Shown here in pieces: positions 1-10,480 of a DNA stretch of 64,000 nt. The position numbers and the translations under genes are program-made. Position 1 is the first letter of the stretch; each line of letters begins with the position of its first letter. The notes below the pieces were generated by a model that was given only the letters and a program-made list of their open reading frames with translations, was not told the DNA's origin and did no database searches. The DNA comes from Kitasatospora sp. NBC_01266 (GTDB taxonomy: Bacteria > Actinomycetota > Actinomycetes > Streptomycetales > Streptomycetaceae), in the NCBI RefSeq assembly GCF_036242395.1, contig NZ_CP108458.1:6014001-6078000 (forward strand), read 5' to 3'.

Positions 1-297
1 GACACCCTGGCCCGCGAGGAGGTGGACACCGAGGAGCTGCTCAGCACCGGCTACCGGGACAACGCCAAGGCCAAGGGCAAGGCCCCGGTGCCCGCGCTGG
101 GCGCCGACCGGTCAGCCGATCGGGCGAAGGGCGGCAGCCTGCCGGCGGTCGAGCTGGCCGGGAGCATCCAGGAGATGACCGAGCGGATGCACGCGGCCGC
201 CGCCGCGCTCCAGTTCGAGGTGGCCGCCAGGTTGCGGGACGAGGTCAAGGAACTGAAGAAGGAGCTGCGCCGCTTGAAGGAGGCCGGAATCGCCTAG
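1..297 (+). CDS. uvrB: UvrABC system protein B, C-terminal end (partial)
   Basis: The reading frame is open from the first base, so the gene begins outside the window and only about 98 residues are visible. The last 40 residues form a UVR domain (ELAGSIQEMTERM, then an alpha-helical stretch rich in Lys and Glu), which in UvrB is the C-terminal coiled coil that binds the matching domain of UvrC. The preceding stretch (EELLSTGYRDN, then a Lys/Ala/Gly-rich linker) resembles the variable segment before this domain in actinobacterial UvrB. The identification is supported by uvrA and uvrC a few kilobases downstream on the same strand. UvrB is the damage-verifying helicase of nucleotide excision repair. 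An orphan UVR-domain protein cannot be strictly excluded without the N-terminal part. Confidence 0.85.
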   Translation, partial: DTLAREEVDTEELLSTGYRDNAKAKGKAPVPALGADRSADRAKGGSLPAVELAGSIQEMTERMHAAAAALQFEVAARLRDEVKELKKELRRLKEAGIA

Positions 298-322
298 AGA
301 GCCTCTTGACGTGAGGGGGTCG

Positions 323-347
323 CCCCTGGTGGGGGCGTCCCCCAGGG
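323..347 (+). terminator. possible terminator after uvrB
   Basis: A short GC-rich hairpin (CCCTGG paired with CCAGGG, or the inner GGGGG with CCCCC) lies 25 bases after the uvrB stop. No T-run follows, as is usual in streptomycetes. The stem is imperfect, so confidence is low. Confidence 0.35.
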
Positions 348-481
348 CCTAGGGTTGGCACGCGACGTACCAGGCGGACAGCACAGCCATGGGGGCCTCA
401 GCCGGGGGACGGCAGCGGGGTGTTCCGACGCTGGCCGGCGTGCGTGACCAATGCGCGCGGGCCGAGAGAGGGGATAACACC

Positions 482-1063
482 GTGTCGGTGAATCTGACCA
501 AAGGGCAGCAGGTGAGCCTGCGCAAGCCCGGCGGCGAGTCGTTGAGCGTGGTCCGGATGGGCCTGGGCTGGCGGGCGGCGCCCAAGCGCGGGCTCTTCGG
601 CAGCCGCACCCGGCAGATCGACCTGGACGCCTCGGCCCTGCTCTACGCCGAGCACACCCCCGCCGACGTGGTCTTCTTCCAGCAGCTGGTGAGCAAGGAC
701 GGCTCGGTGCGGCACACCGGGGACAACCTGGTCGGCGGCGTCGGGGCGGGCGGCGACGACGAGTCGATCGTGGTGGACCTGTCCCGGATCCCCGCGCAGA
801 TCACCCAGGTGGTCTTCACCGTCAGCTCGTACACCGGGCAGACCTTCGCCGAGGTCCGGCACGCGCACTGCCGGCTGATCGACGAGCTCAACGGCCAGGA
901 GCTGGCCCGCTACGAGCTGACCGGCGGCGGCGCGCACACCGGGCAGATCATGGCCAAGGTCTACCGCGACCCGGCCGGCGGCTGGGGCATGCAGGCGATC
1001 GGTGCTCCGGCCAAGGCCCGCACCTTCCAGGACCTGCTGCCGGCCATCGAGCCGTTCCTGTAG
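482..1063 (+). CDS. TerD-family stress protein
   Basis: A 193-residue TerD-domain protein (tellurium-resistance / CABP family). The start is GTG at 482, because the protein then begins VSVNLTKGQQVSLRKP, the family's usual N-terminus, and GAGAGAGGGG lies just upstream; the frame is open further upstream but without conserved sequence. The core holds LDASALLY and the acidic GDNLVGGVGAGGDDES segment, which in family members binds calcium, followed by the typical VVDLSRIP and FAEVRHAHCRL motifs. TerD proteins are cytoplasmic and linked to tellurite and oxidative stress and to phage defence; their biochemistry is unsettled. The next gene encodes TerC, a frequent partner. The two are separated by a riboswitch leader and are probably not one simple operon. 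Confidence 0.9.
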   Translation: MSVNLTKGQQVSLRKPGGESLSVVRMGLGWRAAPKRGLFGSRTRQIDLDASALLYAEHTPADVVFFQQLVSKDGSVRHTGDNLVGGVGAGGDDESIVVDLSRIPAQITQVVFTVSSYTGQTFAEVRHAHCRLIDELNGQELARYELTGGGAHTGQIMAKVYRDPAGGWGMQAIGAPAKARTFQDLLPAIEPFL

Positions 1064-1117
1064 CGGGTTCTCCCGCGGAAGGTCCTTTACCTTCTCTTGG
1101 GATTTGCTGTTACGCTT

Positions 1118-1260
1118 TTCGGAACGGAGGGGAGTATTCCCCCTACGGTGTTCCCGTCATCACGGCGGCCGCGTACCGGCCCGCCCGGGAGCATCGGCCC
1201 GCGTCGCAACGGCGCGGGCGGAAGAGACCTCCGGCAGAGGACACATGCCGGAGGAGCAGC
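1118..1260 (+). promoter_or_regulatory. yybP-ykoY-type manganese riboswitch in the terC leader
   Basis: The terC leader contains the two conserved signatures of the yybP-ykoY aptamer: GGGGAGTA at 1129-1136 and a GAAGAGACC loop at 1221-1229, with the intervening CCGTCATCACGG segment. The aptamer can close through CGGAGG (1125-1130) with CCTCCG (1228-1233). The same 3' strand, extended to CCTCCGGCA (1228-1236), is perfectly complementary to TGCCGGAGG (1246-1254), which contains the terC Shine-Dalgarno sequence. The two pairings exclude each other. Ligand binding, known to be Mn2+ for this family, should hold the first helix and free the ribosome site, giving translational ON control. Family assignment is by motif recognition; the alternative pairing is read directly. 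Confidence 0.8.
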
Positions 1261-1263
1261 TTC

Positions 1264-2163
1264 ATGGACGTCTCGCTCGCCCTGTGGGCGACCACCATCG
1301 GGGTGCTGATCGCCCTGATCGCCGCCGACTTCTTCATCGGCGGCCGCAAGCCGCACGAGGTCTCGATCAAGGAGGCCGGCACCTGGACGGTGGTCTGGGT
1401 GGTGCTGGCGATCCTCTTCGGCTGCTTCCTGTGGTGGTACGGCGGCGGGCAGCCGGCCGGCGAGTTCTTCGCCGGGTACCTCACCGAGAAGTCGCTGAGT
1501 GTCGACAACCTCTTCGTCTTCGTGCTGATCATGGCCAAGTTCGCGGTGCCGCGCGACCAGCAGCAGCGGGTGCTGATGGTCGGGGTGCTGATCGCGCTGG
1601 TGCTGCGCGCGGTCTTCATCGCCTGCGGGGCGGCGCTGATCGCGAGCTTCTCCTGGGTCTTCTACATCTTCGGCGCGTTCCTGATCTGGACCGCCTGGAA
1701 GCTGATCAAGGAGGCCAGGGCCGGCCACCAGGACGAGGAGTTCCAGGAGAACCGGATGCTGACGGCGATCCGCCGCCGCTTCCCGTCGATCTCCACGCTG
1801 ACCGTGGTGATGCTGGCCATCGGCCTCACCGACGTGCTCTTCGCGCTGGACTCGATCCCGGCGATCTTCGGCCTCACCCAGGACGCGTACATCGTCTTCA
1901 CCGCCAACGCCTTCGCGCTGATGGGCCTGCGCCAGCTGTACTTCCTGATCGGCGGACTGCTGAAGCGCCTGGTCCACCTCTCCTACGGGCTCTCGGTGAT
2001 CCTCGGCTTCATCGGCGTCAAGCTGGTGCTGCACGCGATGCACGAGAGCGGGCTGCACGTGCCGGAGATCGGCATCCCGTTCTCGCTCGGCTTCATCGTG
2101 CTGGTGCTGGGCGTCACCACGGTCACCAGCCTGCGCGCCACCCGGCGGGCCGAGCTCGGCTGA
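1264..2163 (+). CDS. TerC-family integral membrane protein
   Basis: A 299-residue polytopic membrane protein of the TerC / Alx / YkoY family, with about eight hydrophobic segments. It shows the family motifs EKSLSVDNLFVFVLIMAKF (about residue 75) and TDVLFALDSIPAIFGLT (about residue 190), whose acidic residues lie within the membrane. Family members export manganese or load it onto exported metalloproteins, which fits the manganese riboswitch in its leader. The ATG at 1264 has GGAGGAG eight bases upstream, and this ribosome site is locked in the regulatory hairpin. The older 'tellurium resistance' name is less informative than a metal-homeostasis role. A perfect 12-bp hairpin follows the gene. 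Confidence 0.92.
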   Translation: MDVSLALWATTIGVLIALIAADFFIGGRKPHEVSIKEAGTWTVVWVVLAILFGCFLWWYGGGQPAGEFFAGYLTEKSLSVDNLFVFVLIMAKFAVPRDQQQRVLMVGVLIALVLRAVFIACGAALIASFSWVFYIFGAFLIWTAWKLIKEARAGHQDEEFQENRMLTAIRRRFPSISTLTVVMLAIGLTDVLFALDSIPAIFGLTQDAYIVFTANAFALMGLRQLYFLIGGLLKRLVHLSYGLSVILGFIGVKLVLHAMHESGLHVPEIGIPFSLGFIVLVLGVTTVTSLRATRRAELG

Positions 2164-2170
2164 CCGTGGC

Positions 2171-2206
2171 CGCCCCCGGGAGGCGCGTCGGCGGCTCCCG
2201 GGGGCG
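2171..2206. terminator. bidirectional terminator between terC and the metallo-hydrolase gene
   Basis: Perfect 12-bp inverted repeat, CGCCCCCGGGAG at 2171-2182 and CTCCCGGGGGCG at 2195-2206, with a 12-base loop. It lies between convergent genes a few bases from both stops. Confidence 0.75.
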
Positions 2207-2212
2207 CCGCGT

Positions 2213-2866
2213 TCACCAGCCGCGCTCGCGCCACTGCGCCAGCTGCGGGCGCTCGGCGCCGAGCGTGGTGTCCTTGCCGTGGCCCGGGTAGACCCAGGAC
2301 TCGTCGGGCAGCACGTCGAACAGCTTCGTGGTGACGTCGTGGTAGAGGCTCTCGAAGGCGGCCTTGTCGTTCCAGGTGTTGCCCACCCCGCCTGGGAAGA
2401 GGCAGTCGCCGGTGAAGACGTGCGGGTGCCCCTCCGGATCGTCGTAGATCAGCACGATCGCGCCGGGGGTGTGGCCGACCAGGTGGCGCACGGTCAGCTC
2501 GACCTCGCCGACCCGGACGGTGTCGCCGTCCAGCAGCAGCTGGTCGGTGGGTACCTCGATGCCCTCCGCGTCGAAGCGGCCGGCCGCGGTGCGGGCGCCG
2601 GTGGCGGCCACCACCTCGGCCAGTGCGTTCCAGTGGTCGTGGTGGCGGTGCGTGGTGACCACGGTGGCCAGCTGCTCGCCGACGGTCTCCAGCAGCGCCG
2701 GGGCGTCGGCCGCCGCGTCGATCAGCAGCTGCTCGTCGGTGGCCCGGCAGCGCAGCAGGTAGGCGTTGTTGTCGAAGGGGCCGACCGCGACCTTGGTGAT
2801 GATCAGGTGGGCGAGTTCCCGCACGTCCGGCGGGCCGCCGACCTTGACGGCTCCGTGGTAGCTCAA
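2213..2866 (-). CDS. MBL-fold metallo-hydrolase (glyoxalase II-like)
   Basis: A 217-residue metallo-beta-lactamase-fold hydrolase. The zinc motif is THRHHDHW (about residue 92), followed by GHTPGAIVL, FTGDCLFPGGVGN and the C-terminal YPGHGKDT, matching the His/Asp ligands of the glyoxalase II and persulfide-dioxygenase-like branch. Expected activity is hydrolysis of a thioester or related ester by two metal ions in the cytoplasm; the substrate cannot be read from the sequence. The start is TTG at 2866, chosen because AGAGGAG lies six bases upstream and the homologous N-terminus (SYHGAVKVGG) follows. It is the second gene after the mycothiol-dependent isomerase on the same strand, which hints at thiol or adduct detoxification, but this is only context. 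Confidence 0.88.
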   Translation of the reverse strand: MSYHGAVKVGGPPDVRELAHLIITKVAVGPFDNNAYLLRCRATDEQLLIDAAADAPALLETVGEQLATVVTTHRHHDHWNALAEVVAATGARTAAGRFDAEGIEVPTDQLLLDGDTVRVGEVELTVRHLVGHTPGAIVLIYDDPEGHPHVFTGDCLFPGGVGNTWNDKAAFESLYHDVTTKLFDVLPDESWVYPGHGKDTTLGAERPQLAQWRERGW

Positions 2867-2944
2867 GGGGTGCTCCTCTGGCGGTTTCTGGCCGGTCCGG
2901 TTCTGGGCCGGTCCGGCCGACGGTTACTCGGACATGATCCCTCG

Positions 2945-3718
2945 TCAGCCCAGCGGCGGGAGCGCGGGCAGTGCCGCGCGCGGGTCGGCCAGCGGCCCGC
3001 CGTCGCGGTGCACCTGCAGGCCGTCGCCGTCCGAGCGGCCGGACAGCCAGGCGGTCAGCGCCCGGACCGGCCCCTCGACCCGCAGCTCGACCGCGCCCGG
3101 TCCGCCCAGCCGGGCCTTGGCCCCGGTGTCCTCGGCCAGCAGTTCGAGCGCCGGCGGGCCGTCCAGCTCGGCGAACCTGGCGGTCAGCTTGCCGAACTCG
3201 ACGGCGGCGAAGTCCTCGGGCCAGTGCGCCGGGGTGTAGCCGCCGGCCAGGTCGACGTGGTGGTACTCCAGCTCGCCCAGCCGCTTCCGGGGCAGCTCGG
3301 CGGCGGGGAAGGTGTAGCCGTGCCGGTGCTTGAGAGTGGCGCCCCAGGCGGCCGCGGGCAGCGCGGCGGCGGTCTCGGCCAGCCGGGCGGCGCTGGCCCG
3401 CAGGTCGGCGAGCTGCTCGTCCAGCGGGCGCCCGGCGCCCTGCTCGATGCCCTCGTCGCGGGCGGCCTCGCTGGCGTACTGCGGGATGTCCTGGCCGGTG
3501 CGGGCCGACTCCAGCAGGTTGACCAGCGAGTCGGCGTTGCGCGCCAGGTGGGCCAGGACGTGGCCGCGGCTCCAGCCGGGCAGCGCGGAGGGCTCGGCGA
3601 GCGCGCCCGGGTCCAGTGCGGCGACGGTGTGCAGCAGGCGCTCGGTGCTCTCGGCGACCCGGACCAGGTCGGTGTGCGGGTCGAGGTCCGGGTGGGCGGG
3701 CGGGGCGAGCTCGGTCAT
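2945..3718 (-). CDS. maleylpyruvate isomerase-family mycothiol-dependent enzyme
   Basis: A 257-residue protein of the DinB-like / mycothiol-dependent maleylpyruvate isomerase superfamily. The N-terminal four-helix bundle carries LPGWSRGHVLAHLARN (about residues 45-60), whose histidines are family metal ligands, and the C-terminal half (LELLAEDTGAKARLGG and on) matches the second domain. Such enzymes use mycothiol, the actinobacterial low-molecular-weight thiol, as cofactor or substrate in isomerase or transferase reactions; the real substrate is unknown. The ATG at 3718 follows GGGAGG. It is transcribed toward the metallo-hydrolase gene with a 78-base gap, so the two may share a transcript. 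Confidence 0.85.
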   Translation of the reverse strand: MTELAPPAHPDLDPHTDLVRVAESTERLLHTVAALDPGALAEPSALPGWSRGHVLAHLARNADSLVNLLESARTGQDIPQYASEAARDEGIEQGAGRPLDEQLADLRASAARLAETAAALPAAAWGATLKHRHGYTFPAAELPRKRLGELEYHHVDLAGGYTPAHWPEDFAAVEFGKLTARFAELDGPPALELLAEDTGAKARLGGPGAVELRVEGPVRALTAWLSGRSDGDGLQVHRDGGPLADPRAALPALPPLG

Positions 3719-4005
3719 CGGGTGGCCTCCCGTCGGTGCGTGACGTGGCAGGGCCCGGACTCGTTGGGCCGTGCAGGGCGAAGGCTATCGCCGGGCGGAG
3801 CGCTGAGCAGGGGGTTTCTCGGGATCCGGTCGATTGTCAGTGCGATGCGCTTCACTCGTCCGGGTGGCTCTGCCTGGACAGCACCATGGTCAGGTCGATA
3901 ATCGAACGCCTGATCTATAGGCTGATCGGTGAGACTGGAATCAGTGTCTGTCGTCAGGTGTTGCCGCACCGACGTGTCCGTCCCCGGAGAAAGGCGCCAG
4001 TAGCA

Positions 4006-6912
<2,907 letters not shown>

Positions 6913-6926
6913 CCGCCGAGACGAGG

Positions 6927-6962
6927 CGATCAGGGCCCCGGCGGGCGCCGGGGCCCTGATCG
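6927..6962 (+). terminator. terminator after uvrA
   Basis: Perfect inverted repeat of 16 bp: GATCAGGGCCCCGGC at 6928-6942 and its complement at 6947-6961, extended by one C-G pair, with a GGGC loop. It starts 15 bases after the uvrA stop. Confidence 0.8.
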
Positions 6963-7018
6963 AAGCGCGGCTAGACTGCGCCCCGTCCGCAGCCGCCGTC
7001 CCACAGGGAGCAGCACCC

Positions 7019-7504
7019 ATGTCCGAGATGTCCGCGCCGATCACCGGCTCGACCGGGCCGATGCCCGGGGCCGAGCAGCCCACCACCACCCGCCGTTCCC
7101 TGCTCTGCTGCGGCGCGGCCGTGCTGGCCGGCGGCTCCGCGCTGGCGGTGGCCGGCTGCGGGCCGACCAACAGCATCGCCAAGGGCGACGCCAAGGCCGC
7201 CAGCGCGGGCCCGGTGGACCTGGGCCCGGCCTCGGCGGTCCCGGTGGGCGGCGGCAAGGTCTTCGCCGACCAGCGGATCGTGGTCACCCAGCCGAGCGCC
7301 GGCCAGTACAAGGCGTTCAGCGCCCGCTGCACGCACGCCGGCTGCCTGGTCGACCAGGTGACCAGCACGGTGATCCAGTGCCCGTGCCACGGCAGCCAGT
7401 TCCACCTGGCCGACGGTACGGTGGCGAACGGCCCGGCCGCCTCACCGCTGCCCGCCTACCAGGTCAGCGTCTCGGGCGGGAACCTCACCGTCACCACGAG
7501 CTAG
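7019..7504 (+). CDS. Rieske [2Fe-2S] protein with Tat-type lipoprotein signal
   Basis: A 161-residue exported Rieske iron-sulfur protein. Residues 1-45 form a secretion signal: the twin-arginine TTRRSLL precedes a hydrophobic stretch ending in the lipobox LAVAGC, so the mature protein should begin with a lipidated cysteine on the outer face of the membrane. The Rieske ligands are CTHAGC (about residue 104) and CPCHGS (about 121), followed by FHLADGTV. It differs from the larger membrane-spanning QcrA Rieske protein of the bc1 complex and lacks that protein's helices. It probably acts as a small periplasm-side electron carrier; the partner is unknown. The ATG at 7019 has GGGAGCAG upstream. It sits alone between uvrA and uvrC. 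Confidence 0.9.
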   Translation: MSEMSAPITGSTGPMPGAEQPTTTRRSLLCCGAAVLAGGSALAVAGCGPTNSIAKGDAKAASAGPVDLGPASAVPVGGGKVFADQRIVVTQPSAGQYKAFSARCTHAGCLVDQVTSTVIQCPCHGSQFHLADGTVANGPAASPLPAYQVSVSGGNLTVTTS

Positions 7505-7540
7505 GGTTTTCTCAGTCACAGTTGTACGAGGGGGATCACG

Positions 7541-9553
7541 ATGGCCGACCCGTCCACCTACCGTCCGGCCCCGGGAGCGATTCCGCTCTCGCCAGGGGTC
7601 TACCGGTTCCGGGACGAGCACGGCCGGGTGATCTACGTGGGCAAGGCCAAGAGCCTGCGCCCGCGGCTCTCCTCCTACTTCCAGGACCTGGCGAACCTGC
7701 ACCCGCGCACCGCCACCATGGTCACCACCGCCGCCTCGGTGGAGTGGACGGTGGTCGGCACCGAGGTCGAGGCGCTGCAGCTGGAGTACTCCTGGATCAA
7801 GGAGTTCGACCCCCGGTTCAACGTCAAGTACCGCGACGACAAGAGCTACCCCGAACTCGCGGTCACGCTGAACGAGCAGTTCCCCCGCGTGCAGGTGATG
7901 CGCGGGGCGCACAAGAAGGGCGTGCGCTACTTCGGCCCGTACGGGCACGCCTGGGCGATCCGCGAGACGGTCGACCTGATGCTGCGCGTCTTCCCGGTGC
8001 GCACCTGCTCCAACGGCGTCTTCAAGCGCGCCCAGCAGGTCGGTCGCCCCTGCCTGCTCGGCTACATCGGCAAGTGCGCCGCGCCCTGCGTCGGCAAGAT
8101 CGACGAAGCCGGCCACCGCGCGCTGGCCGAGGAGTTCTGCGACTTCATGGCCGGGCGCACCGGCAACTACCTGCGCCGCCTGGAGGACGAGATGCGCGCG
8201 GCGGCGGCCGAGCTGGAGTACGAGAAGGCGGGCCGGCTGCGCGACGACATCGAGGCGCTCAAGCGCGCGATGGAGAAGAACGCGGTGGTGCTCGCGGACG
8301 GCACCGACGCCGATCTGCTCGCGCTGGCCGAGGACGAGTTGGAGGCCGCCGTCCAGATCTTCCACGTCCGCGGCGGCCGGGTGCGCGGTCAGCGCGGCTG
8401 GGTCACCGACAAGGTCGAGGACGTGGACACCGCGGCCCTGGTCGAGCACGCGCTGCAGCAGCTCTACGGCGGGGGCAGCGAGACGGTGCCGCGCGAGGTG
8501 CTGGTGCCCGCGCTGCCGGAGCCGGCCGAGCCGGTCCAGGAGTGGCTGGCCGGCCTGCGCGGTTCCGGCGTCGACCTGCGGGTGCCGCAGCGCGGCGACA
8601 AGAAGGACCTGATGGCCACCGTCGCGCGCAACGCCCAGCAGGCGCTGGCGCTGCACAAGACCAAGCGCGCCGGCGACCTGACCACCCGCAGCCGGGCCCT
8701 GCAGGAGATCGCCGACGCGCTGGAGCTGGACTCGGTCCCGCTGCGGATCGAGTGCTTCGACATCTCGCACCTGCAGGGTGACGACGTGGTCGCCTCGATG
8801 GTGGTCTTCGAGGACGGCCTGGCCCGCAAGAGTGAGTACCGCCGGTTCCAGATCAAGGGTTTCGAGGGCCAGGACGACGTCCGCTCGATGCACGAGGTGA
8901 TCGGCCGCCGGTTCCGCCGCTACCTCCAGGAGCGCGAGCAGACCGGTGAGTGGGCGGTGGTCGAGGAGGAGGACGAGACGGCCTCGCCCACCGCCGAGGA
9001 CGGCCGCCCCAAGCGGTTCGCCTATCCGCCGCAGCTGCTGGTGGTCGACGGCGGCCAGCCCCAGGTCGCCGCCGCCCGGCGGGCGTTGGACGAGCTGGGG
9101 ATCGACGATGTGGCGCTCTGCGGCCTGGCCAAGCGGCTGGAGGAGGTCTGGCTGCCCGGCCAGGACGACCCCGTGGTGCTGCCGCGCAGCAGCGAGGGCC
9201 TCTACCTGCTCCAGCGGGTGCGCGACGAGGCGCACCGCTTCGCCATCACCTACCAGCGTGCCAAGCGCGCCAAGCGACTGACCAGCAGCGGCCTGGACGC
9301 CGTGCCGGGCCTCGGCGAGAGCCGCCGCACCGCGCTGCTCAAGCACTTCGGTTCGGTGAAGCGGATCCGCGGCGCAACCGTCGAGGAGATCTGCGCCGTC
9401 CCCGGTATCGGCCGCCGGACCGCCGAGACTGTTGTCCAGGCGTTGTCCTCCCGGCCACCCGTGGCATTCGCGGTGAACACGGCCACAGGCGAGATCATGG
9501 GGGACGACGCGCAACAGAACGTTGCCAGCACCGAAAGCGGGGAACCGAAGTGA
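7541..9553 (+). CDS. uvrC: UvrABC system protein C (excinuclease subunit)
   Basis: A 670-residue UvrC, the dual-incision nuclease of nucleotide excision repair. In order it has the GIY-YIG nuclease (GVYRFRDEHGRVIYVGKAKS, residues 16-40) for the 3' incision, a cysteine-rich segment (CLLGYIGKCAAPC), a UVR domain (about 215-250, LEYEKAGRLRDDIEALKRA) that pairs with UvrB, an RNase H-like 5' nuclease (CFDISHLQG about 405, and VVDGGQPQV), and a tandem helix-hairpin-helix DNA-binding end (DAVPGLGESRR, AVPGIGRRTAE). ATG 7541 follows GAGGGGGATC. It overlaps the first bases of rapZ, so uvrC-rapZ-yvcK-whiA look translationally coupled. Confidence 0.97.
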   Translation: MADPSTYRPAPGAIPLSPGVYRFRDEHGRVIYVGKAKSLRPRLSSYFQDLANLHPRTATMVTTAASVEWTVVGTEVEALQLEYSWIKEFDPRFNVKYRDDKSYPELAVTLNEQFPRVQVMRGAHKKGVRYFGPYGHAWAIRETVDLMLRVFPVRTCSNGVFKRAQQVGRPCLLGYIGKCAAPCVGKIDEAGHRALAEEFCDFMAGRTGNYLRRLEDEMRAAAAELEYEKAGRLRDDIEALKRAMEKNAVVLADGTDADLLALAEDELEAAVQIFHVRGGRVRGQRGWVTDKVEDVDTAALVEHALQQLYGGGSETVPREVLVPALPEPAEPVQEWLAGLRGSGVDLRVPQRGDKKDLMATVARNAQQALALHKTKRAGDLTTRSRALQEIADALELDSVPLRIECFDISHLQGDDVVASMVVFEDGLARKSEYRRFQIKGFEGQDDVRSMHEVIGRRFRRYLQEREQTGEWAVVEEEDETASPTAEDGRPKRFAYPPQLLVVDGGQPQVAAARRALDELGIDDVALCGLAKRLEEVWLPGQDDPVVLPRSSEGLYLLQRVRDEAHRFAITYQRAKRAKRLTSSGLDAVPGLGESRRTALLKHFGSVKRIRGATVEEICAVPGIGRRTAETVVQALSSRPPVAFAVNTATGEIMGDDAQQNVASTESGEPK

Positions 9554-10434
9554 CAGTGTCCGACGTGGGGGAGACCGCCCCAGAGCTGGTGATCATCTCC
9601 GGCATGTCCGGCGCGGGCCGCAGCACCGCCGCCAAGTGCCTGGAGGACCTCGGCTGGTTCGTGGTCGACAACCTGCCGCCGGCCCTGATCCCGACCATGG
9701 TCGACCTCGGCGCCCGCTCGCAGGGCGCGGTGGCCCGGATCGGCGTGGTGGTCGACGTCCGCGGCCGGCAGTTCTTCGACGACCTGCGGGCCTCGCTGGA
9801 GGAGTTGGACAAGCGCGGTATCCGGCTGCGGGTGGTCTACCTGGAGTCCAACGACGACGCGCTGGTGCGCCGCTTCGAGAGCGTGCGCCGTCCGCACCCG
9901 CTGCAGGGCGAGGGCCGGATCGTGGACGGCATCGCCCAGGAGCGCGACCTGCTGCGCGAGCTGCGCGGCGAGGCCGACCTGGTGATCGACACCTCCGACC
10001 TCAACGTGCACCAGCTGCGGGCCAAGCTGGACGCCCAGTTCGCCGACCACGACGAGCCCGAACTGCGCTGTACCGTGATGTCCTTCGGCTTCAAGTACGG
10101 GCTGCCGGTCGACGCCGACCTGGTGGTGGACTGCCGGTTCCTGCCCAACCCGCACTGGGTGCCGGAGCTGCGGGCACGAACCGGTACGGATGTGGACGTC
10201 GCGGACTACGTCTTCCGGCAGCCGGGGGCCAAGGAGTTCCTGGACGGATACGCCGAGCTCCTGCGCATCGTCACCGAGGGTTATCGCAGGGAGGGTAAGC
10301 GGTACATGACGCTTGCCGTAGGCTGCACCGGTGGCAAGCATCGCAGCGTGGCCATGTCGGAGCGGCTGACGAAGCGTCTGATCGCCGACGGCGTGGAAAC
10401 GGTGCTGGTGCACCGCGACATGGGACGGGAGTGA
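9550..10434 (+). CDS. rapZ: RNase adapter RapZ / YvcJ-family P-loop protein
   Basis: A 294-residue member of the RapZ (YvcJ, YhbJ) family. The N-terminal P-loop GMSGAGRSTA and FVVDNLPPALIP, the central FGFKYGLPVDADLV, and the C-terminal GCTGGKHRSVAMSERL are all diagnostic. In enterobacteria RapZ senses glucosamine-6-phosphate and guides RNase E to a small RNA; in Gram-positive bacteria the nucleotide-binding YvcJ has a less clear role. GTG at 9550 overlaps the uvrC stop and follows GGGGAACC; a second in-frame GTG lies at 9556. The order rapZ-yvcK-whiA is conserved across Gram-positive bacteria, linking cell-wall precursor metabolism to the sporulation regulator. Confidence 0.95.
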   Translation: MTVSDVGETAPELVIISGMSGAGRSTAAKCLEDLGWFVVDNLPPALIPTMVDLGARSQGAVARIGVVVDVRGRQFFDDLRASLEELDKRGIRLRVVYLESNDDALVRRFESVRRPHPLQGEGRIVDGIAQERDLLRELRGEADLVIDTSDLNVHQLRAKLDAQFADHDEPELRCTVMSFGFKYGLPVDADLVVDCRFLPNPHWVPELRARTGTDVDVADYVFRQPGAKEFLDGYAELLRIVTEGYRREGKRYMTLAVGCTGGKHRSVAMSERLTKRLIADGVETVLVHRDMGRE

Positions 10435-10480
10435 CGGCGGTCCCACAGCACCGCCGACAGCACAGAAACGTGGGGTAGGT

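Noticed and set aside
1087..2058. An antisense frame across the terC leader and gene
   Set aside because: Its Arg/His/Asp/Gln-rich product has no domain, and the opposite strand carries a clear membrane protein and riboswitch.
3890..3960. A LexA (SOS) box in front of uvrA
   Set aside because: One CGAAC half-site is present at about 3902, but the matching GTTCG half is missing, so I do not call an SOS operator.
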